63,851 bases of DNA from Tsukamurella spumae (GTDB lineage Bacteria; Actinomycetota; Actinomycetes; Mycobacteriales; Mycobacteriaceae), in NCBI RefSeq assembly GCF_012396015.1, contig NZ_JAAXOQ010000026.1, positions 1 to 63,851 of the forward strand. Reading direction: 5' to 3'. The first letter of the stretch is position 1; each line of letters starts with the position of its first letter. Positions 13,986 through 23,652 of this stretch are shown here, one piece after another. The notes below the pieces were generated by a model, which did no database searches, had not been told where the DNA came from, and worked only from the letters and a program-made list of their open reading frames with translations. The position numbers and the translations under genes are program-made.

Positions 13986-15344
13986 TCAGTCACCCGGATC
14001 GCGGAGCCGCGCGGCCACCAGCACCGTCGCCGCTCCCACCGCCAGCGGCACGAGTACGGTGACGGCGAATCCCGCATGGCCCCACGGGAGTACCTGTGCG
14101 AACACGATCCCGGCGCACGCGATGGTCAGGGCCGTGCCCACGGATTCGGCCAGCTTGAGGGCGCTGGAGTTCGCGCCCTGTTCGTCGGCCGCGCTGGCGC
14201 CCAGCACGAGCACCGACAGCGTCGGGTAGGACAGGCCCATGCCGAGGCCGCCGATCGCCCAGGCGACGAAGAGCGCGGGCCACGGGGCGTCGGCGGCGAA
14301 GCACGCGGCCACCCCGGCCACCGAGCCGAACACGAGGGCCGCCCCGAGCAGCGGCAGTCGCCGGCGCACCGCCCCGGTGGCGGGGATCCGCGCCTGCACC
14401 TGCGCCCCGCCCGCCCAGAGCAGGGCGGCTCCCGTCATCACGGAGCCGGCGGCGAAGGGCGACATCGCATCGACGTGCACGAGATACAGCGGCACGTAGA
14501 TCTCGGCCGCGAAGAAGGTGCCCGCCAGGAGCAGTTCGGTGAGCACCAGCCGCGGAATCCCACGGCGCCCCAGCAGGGTTCCGGCGGGCAGCATGCGACG
14601 GGTGGCGGCCACCGCGATCAGGAGGCACGATGCCGTGAGCACCAGGAACCCCGCGCCGCCGCGGGGCGCCGCGAACTGGGCCGCCGCGGTCGCCACCCCC
14701 GCCACCAGGGCGGCGAACAGAACCGCACGGTCGGGCGGACCGTCGGAGACGAATCCGGACTCGTCCAGCCCGACGGTGGCCCGCAGCATCGCGACCAGGG
14801 CAGCGGCGGCCGGGAGCGCGATGCCGAGGAACACCCAGCGCCAGCCCACGGTGTCGGCGGTCAGGCCCGCGATCACCGGGCCCACGAGCGAGGGCACCAC
14901 CCACGCGGTGGAGAACGCGGCGAAGATCCTCGGCCGGTCGTCGTCGGCTATCAGGCGGCCGACCATGGCGTAGAGCACCACGCTGAGCAGTCCGCTGCCG
15001 AGGCCCTGCACCGCCCGGCCCAGCGCCAGCACGGTCATGCTCTGCGCGGCGCCGACCACGATCAGCCCGGAGACGAACAGGATCCCGCCCGCCACCAGCG
15101 GCGGGCGGACCCCGCTGCGATCCACCCACGGACCGGCCCAGGCGATCGCCACGATCATGGCGGCGAACGCGGAGCCGAAGGCCGTCGAGTACTCGGCCGT
15201 GGCGCGGAACTGCTCGGCGGCCCGCGGCAGCACCGTCCCGACGGCGAGGGCCTCGAAGGCGATGAACGAGATCAGCGCGACCGAGCCGACCCGGAACCAC
15301 CGCAGCCCGCTCGTGCGGCGCTGCGGGCCGGCGTCGGTCTCCAT
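13986..15344 (-). CDS. MFS transporter (DHA2/EmrB-like)
   Basis: A 452-residue major facilitator superfamily protein with about twelve to fourteen hydrophobic segments. IAWAGPWVDRSGVRPPL is the loop 2-3 motif, and GRAVQGLGSGLLSVVLYAMVG is the motif-C-like segment of drug/proton antiporters. ATG 15344 is chosen; an in-frame GTG lies two codons upstream. The 3' end carries a 13-base tandem duplication (13975-14000) shared with the end of the convergent LysR gene. Divergent from a second MFS gene. The substrate is unknown; drug or metabolite efflux is an inference. Confidence 0.85.
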   Translation of the reverse strand: METDAGPQRRTSGLRWFRVGSVALISFIAFEALAVGTVLPRAAEQFRATAEYSTAFGSAFAAMIVAIAWAGPWVDRSGVRPPLVAGGILFVSGLIVVGAAQSMTVLALGRAVQGLGSGLLSVVLYAMVGRLIADDDRPRIFAAFSTAWVVPSLVGPVIAGLTADTVGWRWVFLGIALPAAAALVAMLRATVGLDESGFVSDGPPDRAVLFAALVAGVATAAAQFAAPRGGAGFLVLTASCLLIAVAATRRMLPAGTLLGRRGIPRLVLTELLLAGTFFAAEIYVPLYLVHVDAMSPFAAGSVMTGAALLWAGGAQVQARIPATGAVRRRLPLLGAALVFGSVAGVAACFAADAPWPALFVAWAIGGLGMGLSYPTLSVLVLGASAADEQGANSSALKLAESVGTALTIACAGIVFAQVLPWGHAGFAVTVLVPLAVGAATVLVAARLRDPGD

Positions 15345-15385
15345 GCTCACCACAGCGACGCTAATACCTCGACCGCGGTTGATGA

Positions 15386-15403
15386 CAACCTGAAATTCAG
15401 TTG
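15386..15403. promoter_or_regulatory. Imperfect dyad between divergent MFS genes
   Basis: CAACCTGAA and TTCAGTTG form an inverted repeat with one extra base in the left arm. The region is AT-rich compared with its surroundings and lies between two divergent MFS genes. It may be an operator, but no regulator gene is adjacent. Confidence 0.35.
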
Positions 15404-15435
15404 ATTCCGGACGTGCGAATCGGCAACGTGGAGGG

Positions 15436-16773
15436 GTGTTCACCGATCTCGGTACGCGCTGGAACGTGCCCCGCATGTTGCGCCCCCTCCTGCGCAGGAA
15501 CTACCGGTTCCTGTTCGTGACCCTGCTGTGCGCGCTCATCGCGGACGGCATGTGGATGATCGCGATGGTCTGGCAGGTCATCCGCATGGGCGGCTCGCCC
15601 ACCAGCGTCTCGGTCGTGTCCGGCGGCGCCGCGGCGGGCCTGCTCGTCTCGACCCTCGCCGGCGGCGTCCTCGCGGATCGGCTGCCGCAGCAACGCATCC
15701 TGTTCGTGCTGGAGATCGTCAACGCGATCACGATCGGCAGCGTCGGCGTGCTCGTGCTCACCGACGCGGTGACGGTGCCGATGATGCTGCTCGCCACCTT
15801 TGCCCTCGGCCTGGTCTCCGGGTTCTACTTCCCCGCGTACTCGGCGCTGGTGCCGCGGCTGGTCTCGCCCGGCGAGCTCCTCGCGGTCAACGGCTACGAG
15901 TCGGCCGTGCGGCCGGCGGCGTCCATGGCCGCGGGGCCGGCGATCGCGGGCGCCCTGATCGCGGTGCACTCGCCGGGTCTCGCCCTCGTCGTCGCCGGGT
16001 GCCTTCCGGTCCTCGGAGCCCTGTTCGTCTCCCGGATCCGCCTCGAGCCCGACGGTGCCGTCGACGACGGCTCCGACGGGCGCGAGCCGGGGCATCCGTT
16101 GCGCGAGTTGTGGGAGGGCGTGCAGTACGTGCGTCGCACGCCGTGGCTGCTGGCCACGCTGCTGTTCGCGAGCCTGCTCGTGCTCCTCGTGTCCGGCCCG
16201 CTCGATGTGCTGTTGCCCTTCGCCATCAAGGACCACGCCGGCGGCGGACCGTCGGACCACTCGATGATCCTCGCGGCCTACGGTTTCGGCGGCGTGGCGG
16301 GCGCCCTGCTCATGGCCTCGCGCAAGCTGCCCCGCCGCTACCTCACCGTGATGATGTGTCTGTGGGGCGTCGGCGCGCTGCCGCTCGCGGTGTACGGAAC
16401 CGCGACGAACATCCTGGTCATGGTCGTGGCGGGCTTCGTGCTGGGCGTGGTCTTCGAGGCTCCGGTGGTGATCTGGGGGACGCTGCTGCAGCGCCGTGTG
16501 CCGCGCCGCCTGCTCGGCCGGGTCTCCAGCCTGGACTTCTTCGTCTCGCTGGTGTTCATGCCGCTGTCGCTGGCCCTGGCGGGTCCGGTCAGCCATGCGA
16601 TCGGCCTCACCGCGACCTTCGTGCTGGCGGCGGTGCTGCCGATCCCGCTCGCGGCGATCGCGATCCTCGCCGCCCGGATGCCGCGCGACGAGCTGGAGCA
16701 CCCGCTGCCCGACGACGACGCGCCGGTTTCGCCGACTGTGAACGCTCCGCCCGCCGAGCGCACCGTCGGATAG
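15436..16773 (+). CDS. MFS transporter (MFS_3/EntS-like)
   Basis: A 445-residue major facilitator protein with about twelve membrane segments. [22 protein letters not shown] opens the first helix and [18 protein letters not shown] is the motif A loop. The arrangement resembles the EntS/MFS_3 efflux branch, whose members export siderophores or macrolides. A GTG start at 15436 with a GGAGGG ribosome-binding site is chosen; ATG 15475 is an alternative that removes 13 residues. The tail after residue 415 is acidic and Pro-rich. The XRE gene starts ten bases after its stop, so the two may be co-transcribed. Confidence 0.85.
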   Translation: MFTDLGTRWNVPRMLRPLLRRNYRFLFVTLLCALIADGMWMIAMVWQVIRMGGSPTSVSVVSGGAAAGLLVSTLAGGVLADRLPQQRILFVLEIVNAITIGSVGVLVLTDAVTVPMMLLATFALGLVSGFYFPAYSALVPRLVSPGELLAVNGYESAVRPAASMAAGPAIAGALIAVHSPGLALVVAGCLPVLGALFVSRIRLEPDGAVDDGSDGREPGHPLRELWEGVQYVRRTPWLLATLLFASLLVLLVSGPLDVLLPFAIKDHAGGGPSDHSMILAAYGFGGVAGALLMASRKLPRRYLTVMMCLWGVGALPLAVYGTATNILVMVVAGFVLGVVFEAPVVIWGTLLQRRVPRRLLGRVSSLDFFVSLVFMPLSLALAGPVSHAIGLTATFVLAAVLPIPLAAIAILAARMPRDELEHPLPDDDAPVSPTVNAPPAERTVG

Positions 16774-16783
16774 GGTGAAACCC

Positions 16784-17101
16784 ATGACGAGCGGGGTGGC
16801 GAGCATCAAGACGCACGAGTCGGCGGAGGCTGCGCGCCCGCCGCTGCTGCGCGAGGTGTTCGGTCGCGTGCTGCGGCAGGAGCGGACGCGGCAGGGCCGC
16901 ACGCTCGCCGAGGTCGCGGGCGAGGCGGGCGTGTCCACGCAGTACCTCTCCGAGGTCGAGCGCGGCCGCAAGGAGGCCTCGTCGGAGGTCCTGAGCAGCG
17001 TGTGCGACGCCCTCGGCGGATCGATGATCGAGTTCGTCGGCGGCGTGCACCGCGAGCTGCTCGGCACGCGCCCGCGTCCCGTGGCGCTCGCCGCCGCCTG
17101 A
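16784..17101 (+). CDS. XRE-family regulator, ClgR-like
   Basis: A 105-residue helix-turn-helix protein. [47 protein letters not shown] matches the ClgR/XRE DNA-binding domain, whose members activate clp protease genes in actinobacteria. It is shorter than, and differs in its C-terminus from, typical ClgR, so it could be a paralogue with other targets. ATG 16784 is chosen; an in-frame GTG lies at 16775. It closely follows the MFS gene. Confidence 0.8.
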   Translation: MTSGVASIKTHESAEAARPPLLREVFGRVLRQERTRQGRTLAEVAGEAGVSTQYLSEVERGRKEASSEVLSSVCDALGGSMIEFVGGVHRELLGTRPRPVALAAA

Positions 17102-17129
17102 TCGCGCCGCGACCGCTGTCGCGGGCCCG

Positions 17130-18182
17130 CTACTTCTTCGTGGTCGGCGGCTCGTCGACGGTGCCGGCCTCGGTCGCGTCGGCATCCTTCGCGACGACGG
17201 CGTCCTTGCTGTACCGCAGCAGGTGCGGATGCACCGCCCGGAAGCCGCGCGCGCGGTAGGCGCGCAGGCTCCTGGTGTCGATCCCGGGCTCGTCGGCGAT
17301 CGCCTGCGTGAAGTTGTCGTCGATGAGCACGGTGCCGGGCCGGGCCGCACTGGTCAGGCGGGCCGCCAGGTTCACGACGCTGCCGAAGAGGTCGCCGTAG
17401 CGCTGCAGCACCTCGCCGTAGGCCATGCCCACGCGCAGCTGCGGGAACTCGATCTCGATCGCGTCCAGCTCCGGGTATTCGTGCGGCTCCTGCAGTTCCA
17501 GGCCGATCCGCGCGGCGTCCGCCGGATTCTCCGCGGCGAACATGACCTCGTCGCCCACGCCCTTGATGATCCACCCGCCGCCGCCGTAGATCACCGCCTG
17601 CATGCGCGCCTCGAAGGTCGCGACGAGCGTGTTCAGCTCCTCGATCGCGAGGCCGCGGGAGAGCCGGGTGTAGCCGACCATGTCGGCGAAGCCCACCGCC
17701 ATGTGCGCCGTGAGCGCATCGGACGAGTCGAGCGTCACCAGGCGCTGCGTCGCGGTCGACAGGTGCCGGCGCCACACGTGCGCCTGCAGGTTCTCCATCC
17801 GGTCGATGACATTCGCCACGCCGGCCGAGGGGTCCTTCACTCCGGCGGCCGCGGCATCGTCGAGGTACTGCCGGACCATGCCCGCCTGCCACTCCGCGAG
17901 CCGGAACATCGCCTGGCCCAGCGACTGCGCCGCGGGCACGACGGCCTCGCGATCGATGACGCCACCGCTGAACAGTTCGCCGAGGTCCTTGACGATGGCC
18001 ACGTCGTCGCGCGTGAAGGCCCGCTGCTCGTCGTCGCGGAGGTCGGCGAAGCCCGCGGAGGTCCACCACAACCGCAGGTCCGCCACGTCGATGCCCGCCT
18101 GCTCCGCGAGCTCCTGAAAGGTGAACTCGCGCTCGCCCGGGAGGAGCAGAGCGTCGATGTCCGGATTTGCGGCGTCTCCCAT
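17130..18182 (-). CDS. Class III adenylate cyclase with N-terminal regulatory domain (Rv2212-like)
   Basis: A 350-residue cytosolic cyclase. The N-terminal half (about 1-160) starts with a MerR-like helix pair ([21 protein letters not shown]) and is the adenylate-cyclase regulatory domain found in Rv2212 and Rv1264. The catalytic domain (about 165-320) has GFADMVGYT with a metal-binding Asp, [12 protein letters not shown] with the adenine-selecting Lys and second Asp, and [15 protein letters not shown] with the transition-state Asn and Arg. All key residues appear present, so it should make cAMP. A CRP-type palindrome before the methanol dehydrogenase gene in this window is a possible downstream target. 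The gene starts 32 bases from the divergent sdaA. Confidence 0.9.
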   Translation of the reverse strand: MGDAANPDIDALLLPGEREFTFQELAEQAGIDVADLRLWWTSAGFADLRDDEQRAFTRDDVAIVKDLGELFSGGVIDREAVVPAAQSLGQAMFRLAEWQAGMVRQYLDDAAAAGVKDPSAGVANVIDRMENLQAHVWRRHLSTATQRLVTLDSSDALTAHMAVGFADMVGYTRLSRGLAIEELNTLVATFEARMQAVIYGGGGWIIKGVGDEVMFAAENPADAARIGLELQEPHEYPELDAIEIEFPQLRVGMAYGEVLQRYGDLFGSVVNLAARLTSAARPGTVLIDDNFTQAIADEPGIDTRSLRAYRARGFRAVHPHLLRYSKDAVVAKDADATEAGTVDEPPTTKK

Positions 18183-18214
18183 GGGACCACTGTATGGGGC
18201 CTACGCTGGAGGAC

Positions 18215-19603
18215 GTGACGATCAGTGTCTTCGAGCTGTTCTCGGTGGGTATCGGCCCGTCGAGTTCGCACACCGTGGGGCCGATGCGAGCGGGGGCCGA
18301 TTTCGCCGACGAGCTGCGTTCCCTGCCGTCGGCGGTGCGCGCTCTGCACGTCGATCTCTACGGCTCCCTCGCCGCGACGGGGCGCGGGCACGGCACGCAG
18401 CCCGCGCTGCTCCTCGGGCTGGAGGGCAACCGCCCGGAGACGGTGGATCCGGACTACGTCGACAAGCGCGGCGCGGAGATCGAGGCCACGTCGATCGTGC
18501 GGATCGCGGGCCGGGACGAGGTGTCCCTGAGCGCCGAGCGGATCGTGCTGCACCCGCTCACCGTGCTGCCGCGGCACACCAACGGCATCCGGTTCCGCGC
18601 CGAGCTCGCCGACGGTACGGAGCACGAGGCGGTCTACTACTCGGTGGGCGGCGGCTTCGTGGAGCGCGATTCCGGTGCGGAGACGGTGAACCCGCTGGCG
18701 GGGACGTCGGATGTTCCGCACGATTTCGAGACCGCCGCCGCGCTGCTGGAGAGCTGCCCGCGTACGGGCCTGACGGTGCCGCAGCTGATGCTCGACAACG
18801 AGGTCGCGCTCCGCCGCGCGCGGACGGGCGAGGACGAGCACGCCGCCGAGCGGGAGGTGCGGGCCGGGCTGATGCACGTGTGGTCGGTCATGGAGGCGTG
18901 CATCGAGCGGGGTTTCCACTCCGAGGGAATGCTCCCCGGCGGCCTCGGGGTCAAGCGCCGCGCGCCGGGCCTGTACCGCCGGCTCGTCGAGTCCGACGGT
19001 GCCGATGCCATGGACTGGCTCAACGTGGCGGCCATGGCCGTGAACGAGGAGAACGCGTGCGGCGGGCGGATCGTGACGGCGCCGACCAACGGCGCCGCCG
19101 GCATCGTGCCGTCGGTCCTGTACTACGCGCTCAAGTTCCGCTCCTCGCTGGCGGCGCGACGCGAGCAGGTCGTCTGCGACTACCTGCTGACGGCGGCGGC
19201 GATCGCCGTGCTCTACAAGCGGCGCGCGTCGATCTCCGGTGCGGAGGTGGGCTGCCAGGGCGAGGTCGGCTCCGCCTGCTCGATGGCGGCGGGGGCGTTG
19301 GCGCAGATCATGGGCGCCACGCCGGCGCAGGTCGAGAACGCCGCCGAGATCGGCATCGAGCACAACCTGGGGCTCACGTGCGATCCGATCGGCGGGCTCG
19401 TGCAGATCCCCTGCATCGAGCGCAACGCCATCGCGTCCGTGAAGGCCGTGAATGCCGCCCGCATCGCCCTGCACGGCGACGGGACGCACCGCGTCTCGCT
19501 GGATCAGGCCATTGAGACCATGCGCCAGACCGGCGCCGACATGCTGTCGAAGTACAAGGAGACCTCCCTCGGCGGCCTCGCCGTGAACGTGCCGGAGTGC
19601 TGA
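18215..19603 (+). CDS. sdaA: L-serine ammonia-lyase (L-serine dehydratase)
   Basis: A 462-residue single-chain iron-sulfur L-serine dehydratase converting L-serine to pyruvate and ammonia. The beta-type domain starts [22 protein letters not shown]. The alpha-type domain has [37 protein letters not shown] and [20 protein letters not shown], whose cysteines bind the oxygen-sensitive [4Fe-4S] cluster. GTG 18215 fits the family's start. A -10-like TACGCT (18202-18207) ends seven bases before it, suggesting a leaderless transcript. An in-frame ATG at 18194 is the alternative. Divergent from the adenylate cyclase gene. Confidence 0.95.
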   Translation: MTISVFELFSVGIGPSSSHTVGPMRAGADFADELRSLPSAVRALHVDLYGSLAATGRGHGTQPALLLGLEGNRPETVDPDYVDKRGAEIEATSIVRIAGRDEVSLSAERIVLHPLTVLPRHTNGIRFRAELADGTEHEAVYYSVGGGFVERDSGAETVNPLAGTSDVPHDFETAAALLESCPRTGLTVPQLMLDNEVALRRARTGEDEHAAEREVRAGLMHVWSVMEACIERGFHSEGMLPGGLGVKRRAPGLYRRLVESDGADAMDWLNVAAMAVNEENACGGRIVTAPTNGAAGIVPSVLYYALKFRSSLAARREQVVCDYLLTAAAIAVLYKRRASISGAEVGCQGEVGSACSMAAGALAQIMGATPAQVENAAEIGIEHNLGLTCDPIGGLVQIPCIERNAIASVKAVNAARIALHGDGTHRVSLDQAIETMRQTGADMLSKYKETSLGGLAVNVPEC

Positions 19604-19640
19604 CGCGAACCTGTCGGGGGTCGTCGCTAGGGTGGCGGGC

Positions 19641-20036
19641 ATGGACGTGCTGACGGTGGCGGCGGTGTGTTTCCGGGACGAGGCCGGGCGGGTGCTCACG
19701 GTGCGCAAACGGGGGACGGACGCGTTCATGCTGCCCGGCGGCAAGCTGGAGCCGGGGGAGGCGCCGATCGACTGCGCGGTCCGCGAGATCGACGAGGAGC
19801 TGGGCGTTCGCCTCACCACGGCGGATCTGACGCACCTGGTGTCGTGGCGCGGCCCCGCCGCGAACGAGGCGAACACCGATATCGAGTCCACCGTCTTCGC
19901 CACCGCGCTGCGGGTCGAGCCGCGGGCGGCGGCGGAGATCGCGGAGGCGCGCTGGCTGGACCCGGCCGACCACGGCGGCGTGACCATCGCGCCGATGCTC
20001 GCGCAGTACCTGTTCCCGCGCCTCGCCGGCGCATGA
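19641..20036 (+). CDS. NUDIX hydrolase
   Basis: A 131-residue NUDIX protein. The Nudix box is complete: GGKLEPGE followed by REIDEELGV at residues about 32-55, giving the metal-binding glutamates. Such enzymes cleave nucleoside diphosphate derivatives, for example oxidised dNTPs; the substrate is unknown. ATG 19641 is chosen, though an in-frame GTG lies at 19632. The stop overlaps the start of the AlkX-like gene (ATGA), so pool sanitising and base repair may be coupled. Confidence 0.9.
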   Translation: MDVLTVAAVCFRDEAGRVLTVRKRGTDAFMLPGGKLEPGEAPIDCAVREIDEELGVRLTTADLTHLVSWRGPAANEANTDIESTVFATALRVEPRAAAEIAEARWLDPADHGGVTIAPMLAQYLFPRLAGA

Positions 20037-21190
20037 GGATCTCGCAGCCGCAGGCCCGCCGGATCGCGCTCGCGGCGCAGGGTTTCGAGTCGGGGTTCGC
20101 GGGCAACGCCGCCCCGACGATGCGGCAGGTCCAGAAGACGATCGACCGGCTCAAGCTGATCCAGATCGACAGCGTCAACGTGGTCGCCCGCAGCCAGTAC
20201 CTACCGGTCTTCGCGCGGCTCGGCGACTACGACACCGCGCTGCTCGACCGCGCCCGCGACCGGAATCCGCGGCGGCTCGTCGAGGCGTGGGCGCACGAGG
20301 CTTCGCTGGTGCCGCCCGAGACCTGGCCGCTGCTGCGGCACCGTCGGACCGCGGACCGGGTGGCGCAGCGGTTCGCGAGCTACGACGCCCGGCACCCCGG
20401 CCAGTTGGACCGGCTGCGCGGCGCACTGGCCGAGCTGCCGCCGCTCACCGCCCGCGCGCTCGAGGCGCACCTCGAGCACGAGCAGGTGGTGGAGAAGACG
20501 CACTGGGGCTGGAACTGGTCGTCGGTGAAGGAGGGGCTGGAGGTGCTCTTCCACGCGGGCGAGGTCACCAGCGCCGGCCGCACCAGCCAGTTCGAGCGGC
20601 TGTACGCGCCCACCACGTCGGTGCTGGGAGAGCTGGCCGAGCACGAGGTGTCCGACGAGGAGGCGTTCGTCGAGCTGCTGCGGCAGTCGGCCACGGCGCA
20701 CGGCATCGGGACGCTGCGCTGCCTGCGCGACTACTTCCGGCTGTCCACGGCGCAGGCGGCGCCCGCCGTCGAGAAGCTCGTTGCCACCGGCGAACTCCTG
20801 CCGGTGGAGGCGGACTGGTGGCCGGGCACCGTCTACCTGCACGCGGAGGCCAAGCGGCCCCGGGCGATCGCGGCGCGGGCGCTGCTCTCGCCCTTCGACC
20901 CCGTGGTGTGGCAGCGGGAGCGGGCGGAGGCGCTGTTCGACTTCTTCTACCGCATCGAGATCTACACCCCCAAGGAGAAGCGGGTGCACGGCTACTACGT
21001 GTTGCCCTTCGTCCTCGGTGACCGGATCGTGGCGCGCTGCGATGTCAAGGCCGATCGTGCGGCGGGGGAGCTGCTGGTGCACGCCACGACCTGGGAGCCC
21101 GGCGAGCGCGATGCCGATTCCGAAGCCGCGCTGGAGCAGACGGTCGCGGAGATGGCCGGCTGGCTGGGACTGGAGTCCTATCGGCTCTGA
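20033..21190 (+). CDS. AlkX/YcaQ-type winged-helix DNA glycosylase (HTH_42)
   Basis: A 385-residue protein of the HTH_42 family, which contains E. coli YcaQ/AlkX and Streptomyces AlkZ, glycosylases that unhook DNA crosslinks. The N-terminal winged helix includes RLKLIQIDSVNVV, where Gln-Ile-Asp matches the QxD catalytic motif of the AlkX branch rather than the QxQ of AlkZ. Further family marks are THWGWNWSSVKEGLEVLFHAGEV and HGYYVLPFVLGDRIVARCDVKADR. It is translationally coupled to the NUDIX gene. The 3' end overlaps the convergent mftR by 13 bases. Confidence 0.85.
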   Translation: MRISQPQARRIALAAQGFESGFAGNAAPTMRQVQKTIDRLKLIQIDSVNVVARSQYLPVFARLGDYDTALLDRARDRNPRRLVEAWAHEASLVPPETWPLLRHRRTADRVAQRFASYDARHPGQLDRLRGALAELPPLTARALEAHLEHEQVVEKTHWGWNWSSVKEGLEVLFHAGEVTSAGRTSQFERLYAPTTSVLGELAEHEVSDEEAFVELLRQSATAHGIGTLRCLRDYFRLSTAQAAPAVEKLVATGELLPVEADWWPGTVYLHAEAKRPRAIAARALLSPFDPVVWQRERAEALFDFFYRIEIYTPKEKRVHGYYVLPFVLGDRIVARCDVKADRAAGELLVHATTWEPGERDADSEAALEQTVAEMAGWLGLESYRL

Positions 21191-21837
21191 GCCGGGGCGT
21201 CGCGGCCGGCCTCCCGCGGTGGTGCGGCCTCGGCGTCGGTGTGCTGGACGCCGTCGATCAGCAGCTCGCAGCCCGTGGTCAGGAGGACCTCCAGCTCGGA
21301 ATCGGGCTGTTCGAGCCACTGGTCGTAGGCGGCGAGGGCGACGCCGAGCGCCATCCACGCGATCGTCTGCGGCGCGTGGTCGGAGACCGCGACTCCGAGG
21401 TGACGGGCGACGTGCTCCGCGATGACCTGTCGCCAATCGGCGTACATGATCATCGAATGCGCCTGGAGCGCGGGCACGGACAGGAGCAGACGCATGCGCC
21501 GGCGGTGGTGCTCGCGTTCCGATTCCGGTACCTGATTGAAGGCGACGATCGCGTCGCGGAGCTGGGTGCCGAGCGTCCCGGTGCCGGCCGCCTCGTCGAG
21601 GAGACCGCGCAGGCCCTCCAGATGATCGTCGAACTCGCCCCAGGCGAGTGAGTTCTTCGACGGGTAGTAGCGAAAGAGGGTCCGCCGGGCTATTCCCGCG
21701 GCGGCGGCGATCTCGTCGATGCTGGTCTCGTCGAAGCCGTTCTCGATGAACAGGTCCACGGCGATGGCGCTGAGCCGGCCCCGGGTGGTCGCGGAAGGAC
21801 GGCCGCCGAGCGGTCCGCTGCGTCCACCACTGGCCAT
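21178..21837 (-). CDS. mftR: MftR, TetR-family mycofactocin regulator
   Basis: A 219-residue TetR/AcrR regulator. The N-terminal HTH reads TSIDEIAAAAGIARRTLFRYYPSKNSL. The ligand-binding domain includes the DWRQVIAEHVARHLG segment typical of MftR. In mycobacteria MftR represses the mycofactocin operon and is released by long-chain acyl-CoA. ATG 21837 is chosen because AAGG lies nine bases upstream; ATG 21846 is an in-frame alternative. It is divergent from mftA and so probably controls the operon through the dyad at 21928-21938. Confidence 0.9.
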   Translation of the reverse strand: MASGGRSGPLGGRPSATTRGRLSAIAVDLFIENGFDETSIDEIAAAAGIARRTLFRYYPSKNSLAWGEFDDHLEGLRGLLDEAAGTGTLGTQLRDAIVAFNQVPESEREHHRRRMRLLLSVPALQAHSMIMYADWRQVIAEHVARHLGVAVSDHAPQTIAWMALGVALAAYDQWLEQPDSELEVLLTTGCELLIDGVQHTDAEAAPPREAGRDAPAQSR

Positions 21838-21918
21838 CGTCGCCATCCTTTTTCTGCGCGTTCCCGCCGGTCGGGGACTGTTCGCGATCGTACGGCAGGA
21901 CGAATTCCGACGAACCCC

Positions 21919-21962
21919 TATGATTTTGCACTGAGTGCCATTACTGTGTGACGGGAACCACA
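21919..21962. promoter_or_regulatory. mft operon promoter, MftR operator and CRP-like half-site candidates
   Basis: On the plus strand TATGAT (21919-21924) is a good -10 box; no clear -35 was found. GCACT-G-AGTGC (21928-21938) is a perfect dyad lying over the expected transcription start, a likely MftR operator. Further on, TGTGA-N6-CCACA (21947-21962) matches the CRP consensus TGTGA-N6-TCACA at nine of ten positions. A GAGGAGG ribosome-binding site follows before mftA. Confidence 0.5.
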
Positions 21963-21989
21963 ACAATCACGATGAGGAGGTTGGTTCAT

Positions 21990-22082
21990 ATGTCCGACAA
22001 GGAAACTACGACGCACGACGAGCTCGTGACGGAATCGTTGGTGGAGGAAGTGTCCATCGACGGCATGTGCGGCGTGTACTGA
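21990..22082 (+). CDS. mftA: MftA, mycofactocin precursor peptide
   Basis: A 30-residue ribosomal precursor beginning [11 protein letters not shown] and ending in the invariant core IDGMCGVY. The last Val-Tyr pair is the part that MftC decarboxylates and cyclises and MftE releases. The N-terminal acidic leader is the MftB-docking part. A GAGGAGG motif lies 7-13 bases upstream of the ATG. The stop overlaps the start of mftB (TGATG). Too short for most automated gene finders, but identity is certain from the C-terminus and context. Confidence 0.97.
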   Translation: MSDKETTTHDELVTESLVEEVSIDGMCGVY

Positions 22083-22414
22083 TGCCCGTCGCGCACGCGT
22101 CGGCTCCCGGCGGCCCTGTGGCCGCCGGGGCTGACGCCCCCTTCGATCCCGATCTGGGCTGGACGATCAACCCGCGCGTCGCGGTGCGGCCCGAGCCCTT
22201 CGGTGCGCTGCTCTACCACTTCGGCACCCGGAAGCTGTCCTTCCTCAAGAACCTCGTCGTCGTCGACGTGGTGCAGCGCCTCCATCTGCAGCCGAGCGCC
22301 TCAGCAGCGCTCGACGCCGCGGGCGTGGCCGTCGACGATCGCGCACCGTACCTCGATGCGCTCGACGCACTCGCCCGGTCCGGGATGATCATCCCGGCCT
22401 TCCCTCAGGAGTGA
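22082..22414 (+). CDS. mftB: MftB, precursor-binding chaperone
   Basis: A 110-residue RiPP-recognition-element protein of the PqqD/winged-helix type. It binds the MftA leader and delivers it to MftC. Recognisable parts are LGWTINPRVAVRPEPFGALLYHFGTRKLSF and a short C-terminal helix. The N-terminal 20 residues are Ala/Gly-rich and poorly conserved. It starts one base before the mftA reading frame ends and is followed four bases later by mftC. Confidence 0.93.
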   Translation: MPVAHASAPGGPVAAGADAPFDPDLGWTINPRVAVRPEPFGALLYHFGTRKLSFLKNLVVVDVVQRLHLQPSASAALDAAGVAVDDRAPYLDALDALARSGMIIPAFPQE

Positions 22415-22418
22415 GACC

Positions 22419-23627
22419 ATGACCACCCTCGAACGGCCCAGCCCCGCCCCGGTCGGGCGACTCGTCGATCAGTTCGAACGCGGACTCGACGCCCCCATCT
22501 GCCTCACCTGGGAGCTCACCTACGCCTGCAACCTGGCGTGCGTGCACTGCCTCTCCAGCTCCGGTAAGCGCGATCCGCGTGAGCTGAGCACCGAACAGTG
22601 CAAGGCCATCATCGACGAACTGCAGCGCATGCAGGTCTTCTACGTCAACATCGGCGGCGGCGAGCCGACGGTGCGCCCGGACTTCTGGGAGCTCGTCGAC
22701 TACGCGACCGATCACCAGGTCGGTGTGAAGTTCTCCACCAACGGCCTGCGGATCACGCCCGAGGCGGCGCAGCGGCTCGCCGCGTCCGACTACGTCGACG
22801 TGCAGATCTCCCTCGACGGTGCCACCGCCGAGGTCAACGACGCGGTCCGCGGCCCCGGCTCCTTCGCCATGGCGGTCCGAGCCCTGGACAATCTCGCCGC
22901 TGCGGGCTTCAAGGACGCCAAGATCAGCGTCGTCATGACCCGCCAGAACGTGGACCAGCTCGACGAGTTCAAGGCCCTGGCCGACCGCTACGGTGCCACC
23001 CTGCGGATCACCCGGCTGCGGCCGTCGGGACGCGGCGCCGATGTCTGGGACGATCTGCATCCGCTGCCCGAGCAGCAGCGTCAGCTCTACGACTGGTTGG
23101 TGGCGCACGGCGACGGCGTGCTCACCGGCGACTCCTTCTTCCACCTGTCCGCATTCGGCGGCGCCGGCGGTGGCGGAGCCCTGCCCGGACTGAACCTGTG
23201 CGGCGCCGGCCGCGTGGTCTGCCTGATCGATCCGGTCGGCGACGTCTACGCCTGCCCGTTCGCGATCCACGAGAACTTCCTCGCGGGCAATGTCACGTCC
23301 GACGGCGGCTTCCAGGAGGTCTGGCAGAGTTCGGACCTGTTCCGCTCGCTGCGTGAACCGCAGAGCGCCGGGGCCTGCTCGCAGTGCAGCTTCTTCGACT
23401 CCTGCCGCGGTGGCTGCATGGCGGCCAAGTTCTTCACGGGCCTGCCCTTGGACGGGCCGGATCCGGAGTGCGTGCAGGGCTATGGCGAATCGCTGCTCGC
23501 CGGGGAGCGCAGCAAGCCCACCGCGAACAAGGACCATTCCCGCGGTGTGCCCCTCACGCTCATGACGCGGCCCCCCAGCCGTAGTTGCGACGAGAACCCC
23601 CTGACCGGCCTCACGCCGACCCCCTGA
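22419..23627 (+). CDS. mftC: MftC, radical SAM/SPASM maturase
   Basis: A 402-residue radical S-adenosylmethionine enzyme that oxidatively decarboxylates the C-terminal Tyr of MftA and then forms the Val-Tyr crosslink. The CxxxCxxC motif binding the SAM cluster is Cys37, Cys41 and Cys44 in TYACNLACVHC. The SPASM-type C-terminal domain supplies further cysteines in CGAGRVVCL, VYACPFA, CSQCSFFDSCRGGC and PECV, enough for two auxiliary clusters. An AGGAG ribosome-binding site precedes the ATG. The last 40 residues form a poorly conserved Pro/Arg-rich tail. Confidence 0.97.
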   Translation: MTTLERPSPAPVGRLVDQFERGLDAPICLTWELTYACNLACVHCLSSSGKRDPRELSTEQCKAIIDELQRMQVFYVNIGGGEPTVRPDFWELVDYATDHQVGVKFSTNGLRITPEAAQRLAASDYVDVQISLDGATAEVNDAVRGPGSFAMAVRALDNLAAAGFKDAKISVVMTRQNVDQLDEFKALADRYGATLRITRLRPSGRGADVWDDLHPLPEQQRQLYDWLVAHGDGVLTGDSFFHLSAFGGAGGGGALPGLNLCGAGRVVCLIDPVGDVYACPFAIHENFLAGNVTSDGGFQEVWQSSDLFRSLREPQSAGACSQCSFFDSCRGGCMAAKFFTGLPLDGPDPECVQGYGESLLAGERSKPTANKDHSRGVPLTLMTRPPSRSCDENPLTGLTPTP

Positions 23628-23652
23628 ACGATCACACGGAAAGAGCGTTTCC

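Noticed and set aside
13975-14000. 13-base tandem duplication AGTCACCCGGATC at the ends of the convergent LysR and MFS genes
   Set aside because: It is best explained as a small slippage duplication; it spans both stop codons without disrupting either protein, and no mobile element borders it.
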